A stretch of 64,000 bases of DNA from Auriscalpium vulgare (lineage: Eukaryota; Basidiomycota; Agaricomycetes; Russulales; Auriscalpiaceae): assembly GCA_019915015.1 (NCBI GenBank), contig JAHBBC010000022.1, forward strand, positions 620,001 to 684,000. Reading direction: 5' to 3'. Of this stretch, positions 30,621-39,313 are shown one piece after another. Within the stretch, counting starts at the first letter, position 1. Every line of letters starts with the position of its first letter. Made by a program: the position numbers and the translations under genes. The notes beneath the pieces were generated by a model. It searched no databases, was not told the DNA's origin, and saw only the letters and a list, made by a program, of their open reading frames with translations.

Positions 30621-33304
30621 CGACAGAGGGAAGCGACAGAGGGAAGGGAGCTTTAATCGCCGGGGGTGCCTATCTACCGTATGAGCACCGTGCATTCCAA
30701 TTGATGTAAGCTCTGACTTTCTGGGGTTTTAAAAACGGACGCGTTTGTTATGGAGAATACATTGGGAGGAAGAATATCATCGAGGACAACCAGCACTCGC
30801 TGCACCCTCAGCTGACGCATATACCCATCCTTTCACCCGCTCTCGACACCGGCGACCGGCGACCGGTTGACCCGCCGCGCATACCGGTCGAGAGACCCAG
30901 AAAGCGTCCTTGCCTGTCCATCGTCGTGCGGCGCCGCCGGCGCCCACATAACGTCGACGCCGGCACTCTTCCAACAACCCGGGGACCCTAGGACTCCATC
31001 CAGAGCGTTCGAGAGCCTCATATCTGTGGTGCGCATCGGCGGTTGCACGCCATTGGTACGTCGTGTATCGCGTACGCCACACTCTCCACGCGCTGACCAT
31101 GACGTGGGCGTTACCTTTGCAATATCGGTCTAACTATAATCTCTGTCCCTCTTACTGGCGAGCTTGAGACATGGTACAGGACAATGCGTGCGCCCGTCCG
31201 TCTCATGCGCGCGTCCATCGTATCCCTGCTGGCCTTGTTCTCCCTCTCCCAGCATGCCAAGAATGGCCCACACTTCCCACCCACGATAAACCTTCAACGT
31301 TGTAGCCATCGTACGCCGACAGCACGCCCCACAGTCAATGCAACGTTTCTGCCAGCATACAGCATCAGTTCATGTCTCGCGCGACCATGCGCTGAATCTC
31401 GTCGACGAAGTTGGCGGTGCGTCGCCCGTCTCCTCCTCCTCGCGCGCGCCGTACGGATGTCATATTCTCTGCAGCTGTTGCCAGCAACGCAAGTGTCCGC
31501 ACAGCCGCCATATCCAATTTCCGAGACCACGTTCCGTTCCTGGAGCCGACTGTCAACTAGGAATTCTCGCAGGGGACCACGGTGAAATAAAACTCCTCTG
31601 TTATCACTAGACACGTACGACGCCCACGTGTATGCCAATGCGTCCTCTCGTGAAAATCAATTTGTTTCCTATCCACACGATCCATGGCCTGTGTGCAACT
31701 CTCTTGCTCTGTGCATACATGTCGCAGTTCCTCTCCCCCTTCCTCTACTCATCCATCTACTTTAGAACGTCATGCAGGTTGACGAGGAGCAAGACATCAC
31801 TGCACGCCCGCTATCCGCCATACCGCCTCCCCTTTCGTCTGCAGCCCAGTTTCGCCCCCGCGACGGGGCTCATCAGAGGGCACCGCTACCCTGACCGGAA
31901 CCCACGCATGCACCCATCTCACCATCATCCCCTCCCTACGGATCTCGCCCCAAGGCGCCGTGCCCCGTCCTCTCCCCTCGACGTGGAGCTCCACATCCCG
32001 CCAGCGCCGCAGATCCGCTTTGAGGCCTGTGGAAGGCAGACCCGGACAGTCGCGTGACGATGAGTGAGGTTGTCTCGAACCCTCCGAGGGACACCCATGC
32101 GGTCGTCGGGGTGAGGACTTGCAGCTGGAGCACCGCTGGCAAGTGCGCCGCATATCACACCCATTGTTGACCGAGGCATTTTGGGCGGTGAATAAGAGCC
32201 TGATAGTTTTGGGAAAGCGCCTAGGCGCACTGTGGGACCCTCGTGATTGCGATTCCGCGATACGGCTACTTATTACCAACGCCCCGACTGGTCAGCTGCA
32301 CGCCCTGGCACGGGAGAACTTCGTACACACCTGCGCCTCGCGGCAAAAATTGAACGCATATTCCAGTGGGTGGCGAGAAGGGCGAGGACGCACGAAACGA
32401 AAAGGTTGATGAGGGAGTGGAGGGATTCGCGCGGGTCTTTATACCTGCAGAACAATTAAAATAGATGGCAGCGGCCTCGAGTGATGAAACCCGCACGAGG
32501 CCGCCGCCATCATACGGCCAGAGACAATAACAATACATGGTGGCGGAACCTTCACATCATAACAGCGCCGCACGATTGGCCCGAGCACTGTGATGACAGT
32601 CAGTAATGGGGGTAGATCAATAGGCGAGGCACGCACCTAGCCGGCGGCATCATTCGACGGCCAGTCAATTATCGATTGACAGAGCCCCGCTCCCTCGAGC
32701 TTGAAGTATGATACTCGTCATCGCCCAGCTACCGACGTCGTGGAAACACCAGCATCTCGACGCCCCCCGTGGACGGCAGTGTCGATGGCGCATGCCTGCG
32801 AGCGTGTGCAGCACCATCCGGGAGCCCAAGATAGACGGCAGCGTCTACGTCCGCCTGGGGAATGCACACGGTCAGAGGGCAGTTGATGATGGAAGGAGAG
32901 ACACGACACACGGCATCATGACGACGATGGAGGGAGGAGTCGAACCGCGCCACACAACTTGAACCAAGGGCAGTTGTCAGGGCGGGACCAGAACGGAGTA
33001 TATGCTGCCGCGCAACGCACGCGTCAGCATGATACCGCAGCTACTAAGCACACAACGCGAACCCTACGAGATAAAACAGACTGAGTGACCATTAGCATTC
33101 CATCTCTTGCGAAGGAGCATGAGTCGGGAATCTCTGCCCACGGTCGCTCACCTCTGTGTCGAAAGTTATCACTACAGGGCACATGAACCATTAGCAAAGC
33201 ATGGCAGCGACAAATAAATTAGTGAGGACTCACGGAAATCCTATGCAAGCAGGCCCAGCTCAGCACTGTGAGACGCCTTCCCATATCGCCTAGGCGGCAC
33301 GCGC
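30621..33304. other. Spacer left of E3, no gene supported
   Basis: About 2.7 kb of mixed composition. Short open frames exist on both strands but lack codon bias, motifs or splice-linked partners. The left end (30720-30770) is F-box 3' flank, as at 27200. The right end carries the 4-bp target site GCGC (33301-33304) of E3. Confidence 0.45.
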
Positions 33305-33964
33305 TGATACGCTATCACCCGGGACGGACCCTAGCTGGGGCGTGCGGCGAGTGCCTCACAGGGACAACAACCACCAACACTGCCTCCTATACGTCGCGAT
33401 CCAGTCCGGGTGACTAGTCTTGCTGAGGGGGGAAGGTGTTTCGTGTCGCTGTTGCGCTTCGTGCCCTCCCCGCGGTCGTGCGGGGCCACCTCCTACCGCC
33501 TAAACACCAAACTAAACACTCACCTGCCTGGGGATGCCCTCTACGGGATCCTCCTCCGAGTGCTTCGCACCCGTGTGCGAAGCGTCCGCCTATGGGCCGT
33601 CGCACCCCCTCTTGCCTGTCCGCCTGCCTACCTGTTCCCACATCGGTGGGGTCCTTCCTTCCTAAGTCTGGTAGCGCCTCAGGCTACAGTTTCTGTGAGG
33701 TAAAGGGTGTGGGTGGCTTGCACCGCCCACAGGTTGATTGGGTTGCTACGTCTCGCGCAGCTCCCTAAGTAGTGGCTCTACCTACGTCGCTAAGCCCTCC
33801 CGATCTAGCCCGTTCCGGTGATCCGTTCCGTCGCCAGTCCCGGTTGCTCCTGGGTCGCCGGACCACGTTCCCATCACCCCCGCTCCCGCGACCCTGCGCC
33901 TCGCATGCTGCTTCCCCGTCTCGCGACGTCTCGCTACACGCTTGCCCGCGGCCTGAACCTATCA
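33305..33964 (-). repeat. E3 3' LTR
   Basis: 660 bp, matching 51956-52615 except for one base near 33720 (A here, G in the other copy). It contains a perfect 9-bp hairpin (GCTTCGCAC, loop CCGT, GTGCGAAGC). Frames inside it are duplicated in the other LTR and are not genes. Confidence 0.95.
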
Positions 33965-34003
33965 TTTCTCCCCCCAACTGAAACTGCAACTGTCCCCAGT
34001 TGC
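33965..34003 (-). promoter_or_regulatory. E3 3' polypurine tract with NGGA-loop hairpin
   Basis: In element direction: stem GCAACTG, loop GGGA, stem CAGTTGC (34003-33986), then AGTTTCAGTTGGGGGGAGAA ending exactly at the LTR TG. The element's 3' PPT is therefore preceded by a 7-bp hairpin. The same block, with a compensated stem change, recurs at 39256-39291. It also lies just upstream of the antisense gene A promoter. Confidence 0.75.
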
Positions 34004-34023
34004 CAGGAACCGTGCGGAAGCGG

Positions 34024-34031
34024 CATATAAG
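34024..34031 (+). promoter_or_regulatory. TATA box of antisense gene A
   Basis: CATATAAG, 69 bp upstream of ATG 34093 and about 60 bp from the LTR edge. Transcription from here runs against the element. Confidence 0.6.
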
Positions 34032-34092
34032 GGCTCGCGACCTTTCGCGATAACGTCGCTTGTAGCATCCCTTTGCCGATTTCTGTCCCGCG

Positions 34093-35341
34093 ATGTCCCT
34101 CCCCGCAGCGTCTGCCACCGCCGACAACCTCGACCTCCTCCGCCTGCTGACGCAGGCCCCCTTCGCTGGTTTTGACCTTGGGGATGCCGAACGGGAGGTT
34201 GCGCTACGTCTAGAGTGGGCCGACAAAGTCAACCAGCTCGTGGTGCGTGCTGGCCCCCGACCGCGTCTTTTCCCGGCTTGGCTGATGATGAACTCAATTC
34301 CAGACCCTTTCTTCAATCCGCGCGTCCCGCAGCCTGCGCGATCTTGCCTTCCACTTCACCTCGCCGATCCTCGAGTTCATGGTGAAGCTCGTTCCAGCGT
34401 CCGCCCCTCTCGCCCAGCGCTTCGAGGGCACCCTCATGCGTACCCTCCCCGACTCAGCGCGCGCCAGCCCGCGGTGGTCCCAGATGTTCTCCCCTTTCCC
34501 TGCCGACGCTACCGACGCGGAACTCCACGTCTTGATCACCATCGTGGAGGCTGGGCTCTGGACCGTGTACTACTTCGGAGACGGTTCTGTCGAATCCTAC
34601 CTCCATGAAATCACGGAGTTGCATGGCGCCTTCCCCACCCTGCGTCCTCAGGGGATGCAGAGCTGGCTCCTACGTGATTTCGACGCCCGGGCCGTCCATG
34701 GGATGTTTGTTATTACCCGCGAAGACGCCGTGTGCCGCGCCCTGGCCTACCACGTCCGTGGTGCCTCCAGCTCCCCCCACTCTCGTGCCTACGCGGGCCG
34801 CCTCACCACGGGCGTGGTGTACTACCTATTGGGGGGCCTCGCGGAGGACTCGGTGGATATGTTACGGGACTTTACCACCATTTCCGAGGCCTTCGACACG
34901 TTTCGCGATATTTGGGCGGACTGGCCACTGGTGTTGGATCGCCTCGACATGCGCTGGGCCGCGATGGCAACCTGTATGGGCGGGATGCTGGACGCATGGG
35001 GATTAGGGTCCCGCCTCCTGGCCAACCTCCAGCCCGCAGACTTCCTGGTCCAGGATATCAGCGTGGCCTCGATTCGCGCCATCGAGCAGATCAGTTCTGC
35101 GCGCCTCTCGCACATCTCCTCCTCCCAAGCCATAGCTGAGATACCCCTAGGCTTCGATGCCATAGTCCATCCCTCGGACCAGCCGGGCCCTCTTCCCTTC
35201 CCCGCGCACCCCACGGTACCAGCGCCGACGGCCCCCTCCGCGTCTCCTACCTACGCCGGGGAGATACCGCCGCCCATCGCCAGCTCGGAAGAAGTCGAGG
35301 AGGGGGAGGTGATCGAGCTTCTGATGGAGCGCGAGGAATAG
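34093..35341 (+). CDS. E3 antisense gene A, unknown function, about 395 aa
   Basis: Exons 34093-34242 and 34304-35341 with a 61-bp phase-0 intron (GTGCGT...CTGATGATGAAC...CAG). The protein is alpha-helical in character: an N-terminal 50-residue exon (LLRLLTQAPFAGFDLGDAER), then Trp/Leu-rich segments (VEAGLWTVYYFGDGS, SWLLRDFD, RDIWADWPLVLDRLDMRW) and a Pro-rich acidic tail. No enzyme motif, signal peptide or membrane segment is seen. Gene B next to it has the same exon-1 length (147 vs 150 bp), the same intron phase and donor, and matching blocks (VE..W, LLRD-F/L-D, RD..WAD), so A and B look like a tandem duplication. It has its own TATA box. Confidence 0.75.
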
Positions 35342-35604
35342 GTATATTCCCGGGCCAATGTCTGTAGAATGTTCCATAGCTATTGAAATGGAACCAGGAG
35401 CCATGTGCGGCTTCCCCCTGTCCCTGTGCCACGTTTCGCGATGCCTTGCGATAAGCTCCTGGGCCCATGCCGGAGGCTCCGTCTGGGTCGCGATCTGTCG
35501 CGATAACCCACGTTGGCCGGAACTCCGGCGAGACCCTCGTGTTTTGGTCTTCGCGCTGTATCGCGACGCCGCGATGGTGTGCCTCTTTCCCTACTCGCGC
35601 CGCC

Positions 35605-35612
35605 TATATGAG
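35605..35612 (+). promoter_or_regulatory. TATA-like box of antisense gene B
   Basis: TATATGAG, about 75 bp before ATG 35681. Spacing is similar to the TATA boxes of gene A and of the E2 antisense gene. The 263 bp between genes A and B otherwise hold no frame of note. Confidence 0.45.
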
Positions 35613-35680
35613 GGGGCTGCGACGATGGCCTTTTCCAAAAACACCCTCAACGCCCCAGTCCGTCCGACTACCTCCTCCAC

Positions 35681-36862
35681 ATGCAGGCCGTCCTACTCCG
35701 CGCGTTTTCGCGTTTCCGGCTGTACCAGCTGTTGATACATCCGGTTGAGGTGCCCTTGCCTGGTGCCGACGCTTCCTCATTTCCCGCGGCCGCCGTTGCC
35801 TGGCTTCAGGAGATCTCCGACCTATTGGTGCGTCGTCCCGCGGCCCTCTTTTCCCTCATCCCGGCCTCGTACTGACGTTGTCTTCGCTTCTTCCCCCCTT
35901 TTCAGCAGGACCATCGCGAGACGTCGCATTTTACCCTACCGGCCCTCGCGTCCATGACCGTCGTCTCGACGCTCTCCTACCTAGCGGAGCGCTTTCCCGA
36001 AACGTTCGAACAAACCGCCCCCATTCGCGCGAATATCGTAGGAAATATTCCGTTCGGAGGGGACAACGCCCCGGGGCAGCCACCCAGCGTCGCTCTGCTT
36101 CCTCACGTGGTCCATGTGGACTCCTTGGCCCACCTGGTGGAGCGCTCCGTTTGGTTGCTGTACCGTCACCAACTTCACGGCCGGGCAACTTTCGAGGTCA
36201 ACTTGGCAGCGCTGTTCGGCCCCGAGTTTGCCCCCCGTCCCGACGGCCTTGCCACCCGTGTTGCCGAGTTATTCCTTCGCGACCTCGATCGTTTGAGTGA
36301 CGACCTCGACCACGCCGACGGGCTGGTCGGGGCCCTCATGCTCCCCTTGAACCGCGCCGTGATCGGAATGACCCACCCCCGCGACATTGGCGTCCTCGAC
36401 TTCCTTGCGGCCGCGAGTCCCTCGTTGCAGGCTGCCCATCGTGCGAACGTCCGTGAAGCCGCCGACTATCTCGTTCCCGGCCTCAAGTTGGTCGCGGAGC
36501 TTCGCGACTTCGTTTGGGCGGACCAATTGAACGCCAGCCACCTGCGCCACGCCGTCACTCGCCTCGAAGGCACCGCGGGAAAGCTGCTGTACGATGCCTG
36601 CAAAGTTGCCGCGGTCCTCGACCACCTCGCCGGTGCCGGTCCTATGCGCCGTATGCTTACCGCCCTTCCCTTCCCGCCGCTTACTCACCGAGTCATCCGC
36701 CGCGGCTCTATCGCGTTCTCGTGGGGGGTCCCCAACCTTGTTGAGGTCGTGGGCCCGAGGCCTCCTGATGCCCTGAGTCGACGGGCTGGTCGTAGGAATG
36801 GGGGTAACCGCGCCCGGACTCCCGCGCCCAATGGTGCGTCTGGGTCCGGTGCGCCCGCGTAG
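35681..36862 (+). CDS. E3 antisense gene B, paralogue of A, about 367 aa
   Basis: Exons 35681-35827 and 35906-36862, intron 78 bp (GTGCGT...TACTGAC...CAG), phase 0. ATG 35681 is the first in frame after a stop at 35609. The product is helical and rich in Leu, Ala and Arg (LAHLVERSVWLLYRHQL, RVAELFLRDLDRLSDDL, ELRDFVWADQLNASHL) and ends in a basic, Gly/Asn/Arg-rich tail. Resemblance to gene A in exon layout and several blocks suggests duplication within the element. Function is unknown. No counterpart is seen in E2. Confidence 0.72.
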
Positions 36863-37141
36863 CGAGCGATTCCTGTAATTTGCCCAAGGCGCCCTTAGGG
36901 CCCAGTAATGCCATTCCGTTCCCTATCCCTTCTTCTTGACTCGCGCGCGAACGCTCGCTAAGCCGTGTGAAGGTAAGCGCCGCACCTGTCGCGGCCCGGC
37001 GGGCCCGCTCTGCTTCCACGTCGGAAGCAAAAACCCACACGCTGGCGCGGCGCCCCGTCTTAACGCGACGCGTTGCGCCTCGACCTCTCCGTCTCTCTCT
37101 TTCCTCCCCTCACCTCTCCCTATCTCCCCCCTTCCCTGGCC

Positions 37142-38841
37142 ATGTCTGCGTTCTCCCGCCCCATCAACCTCAGGAAACGGCTGTCCGCCGTAGAAGCGCT
37201 CGTCGCCTCCCTCCCCACAGTCGACTCCGCCCACTACGGCGAGTTCGCCGCGAACTGGGAGTCGGCCACGGTGAGTGCCCACGGCCTCTCGCTCCCGACG
37301 CTCTGCTGACCCTCCCTTGTGTCCAGTCCGCCTATGCTGAGGTGTTGGGGGAGGACCCCCCGCCGTCCGAGGTGCTGGACAGGATCGGGGCCGTGTCCGC
37401 CGTTGTCGACGCCTGGCCGTCCTCCGGCCCCTCCCCCACGCCGTCCTCACCCGCCATCCCCTACTCCACTCCCGTCGCCGCTCCCCTCTCCCGTCAGGCT
37501 GGCAAGCGGGCCCGCGCCGACAGTGCCCTCCCCGCGCCTTCTGTCCGCCCCCGGTCTCCTCCACGCCTCACCGCGCCGCCGCCCGCGCTTCCCCGCCGCC
37601 CACCAAGCGCAACCGCGAGTCCGCCCCCTCCGAGGCTGACGCCGAGGCCGAGGTCGACGAGCTAGATGAGGCGGGGGACCCGCAGGAGCCCGTCGCGCAG
37701 CGCACCCGCGGCGCCACCAAACTCCCCGCCCCCCGATCAGTCCCCGCCGCCGCCAAGTCGAAGGGCAAGGGCAAAGCCGTCCGCAGTTCCAAGCGCCCTG
37801 CCAACGTCCCCTCCGGCTCCCTCGTGCCTCCGCCCGCCGCCACTGTCCCCTCTTCCGAGGCCGGCTCCCCCGCGCCCGCCGCCGACCCTTCCACCTCCGT
37901 CAAGGGCGCCAAGATCCCCGTCGCTGACACCTTCCCGGGCCGCCGCCTTCAGGTACGTCGCCCTTTTCTTGTCCGTCGTGTTGCGCCGCTCACACTCCGA
38001 CCCTCAGGCTTCCGCCCCCTGCTACCGCTGCGCCACGATGGACTCCCACCCCACGTGCTTCTTCACGGACGTCAGCGGCCGCCAGTGCCATCGCTGCTTC
38101 GTGGGCCACCACAAGTGCGACGACGGTGTCCGCGGGACGCACTTCTACGTGGTGGGCAGCAACGGAGTCTCGCAGGATGTCGACCCTGCCGGCATCCATG
38201 TCCGTCCCCGGTCCTCCGCCTTCGACTGGGCCGACCACCCCGACCCTGCCGGCGCCGTCCCCATCCTCCGCTACGACTCCCCGCCGCAGCTTTTCCGGAC
38301 CTACAACGCGCTCACGGAGGAGCTCAACACCATCAGCGTCAACTACGCGACGCTCGACGCCCGGGCCCGCGGCATCGTCGCTGAGCGGAACTGGGTCTGG
38401 CGGACCCTGCAGCAGCTCGGCGACCCCGCGTTCCCTGCGCCTGCCGGGGGCCTCATCTCGCCGCAGGTTGGCCCCTTCGATCCGCCGCGCCGCCTCCCAT
38501 TCCCTGCTCCCTCCGCGTCGCGTGCCGCTTCTCCCGCGCCGGCCAGGCCTGCCTCGCGCCTCCCCCTCGCGCCGCCCTCGTCGGCTCTCATCGCCTCTTC
38601 CCTCCCGCTGCTTAGCGCCGCCGTCGTGGCTCCCCTCGGTCGCGCTTCTCGCCTTCCTTCCCCCGTGCCTCCGGTTGCTCCCGCTGCGCCCTTCTCGCCG
38701 CTCGCCTCTGCCGCTCCTCCCGCGTCGGACCCTGCCCCCGGCCCTACCATGCCTACCGCCGCCGCTCCCTCCTTCGAGGATGTCGGCACGCCGCCCTCCG
38801 CCGCGGCTGATGGTCCCGCTGACCCCGCGCCCGCCGCTTAG
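37142..38841 (+). CDS. E3 antisense gene C: six-cysteine cluster protein
   Basis: Exon 1 37142-37270 (43 codons), a 56-bp phase-0 intron, exon 2 from 37327, a 55-bp phase-0 intron 37953-38007, last exon 38008-38841. Between about 37540 and 37610 the coding frame changes (to KRNRESAPSEADAEAEVDEL); a non-canonical 65-bp intron (37543-37607) or a one-base indel would explain it. The last exon opens with C-x2-C-x8-C-x9-C-x2-C-x6-C, akin to Zn2Cys6 clusters, then a coiled segment (YNALTEELNTISVNYATLDA) and a long Pro/Ala/Ser tail. A Lys-Gly patch (KSKGKGKA) is shared with the E2 antisense gene, as are exon-1 length, the first intron and the intron before the cysteines. A nucleic-acid-binding role is inference. 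Confidence 0.72.
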
Positions 38842-39255
38842 CCGCTTGCGAGCCTTCTTCAAAAGGAGTCGCCCCTGCTTCAACAGCAGAGGGCCTTGGT
38901 GCTTCGATGCGGGGGGCGTTCCTCGTGTCCTAGGTGGGGGTTTCGGCATCTCGCTGTCGTGTCGTCCGCTCGTTATCGGTCTGTTCATAGTTGTTCGCTA
39001 TCCGTCGCTACCTCTTTGCTGTGTACATAGAATTCGCTATCCTGCTATGTTGTGAATAGAGTCCATTGCTTGTGTCACAGTGTGAGCGTGTCCTATCGCG
39101 TTTCCGGCGCGACCTCAGCCTTGTTCCAGACCCTTGAAGCCTTAGTCGGTGCCTGCCCAGTCCGAGCTTCGCTAGCGCTCGCGACCTCGACTTATCGTCC
39201 TGACTCCTCTCCATCCGTACTTCCAGCTGTTCAGTCCTAAATACCACCGTCTAAT
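38842..39255. other. 3' region of antisense gene C
   Basis: About 410 bp between the stop of gene C and the internal hairpin-PPT module. A TATCCGTCGCT...CTATCC repeat and AT-richer words near 39000-39060 may belong to the 3' end of the transcript. No gene is seen. Confidence 0.4.
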
Positions 39256-39291
39256 CCTCCCCCCAACTGAAATATCGACTGTCCTCAGTCG
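39256..39291 (-). promoter_or_regulatory. E3 internal hairpin-polypurine module just after pol
   Basis: In element direction: stem CGACTG, loop AGGA, stem CAGTCG (39291-39276), then ATATTTCAGTTGGGGGGAGG. 31 of 37 aligned bases match the 3' copy at 33965-34003. In the stem an A:T pair is replaced by G:C on both sides. It starts 22 nt after the pol stop. The three antisense genes lie exactly between the two copies. Confidence 0.62.
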
Positions 39292-39313
39292 CCGTAGTGC
39301 TGGGCGGTACTTT

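Noticed and set aside
33410..33768. Frames inside the LTR at 33410 and again at 52061
   Set aside because: They are the same LTR sequence twice, with no conserved domain and overlapping alternative frames.
36923..38988. Long - strand frames (213 and 332 codons) opposite antisense gene C
   Set aside because: They are Gly/Arg-rich mirrors of Pro/Ala/Ser codons in GC-rich DNA, without motifs; the + strand shows introns and a cysteine cluster.
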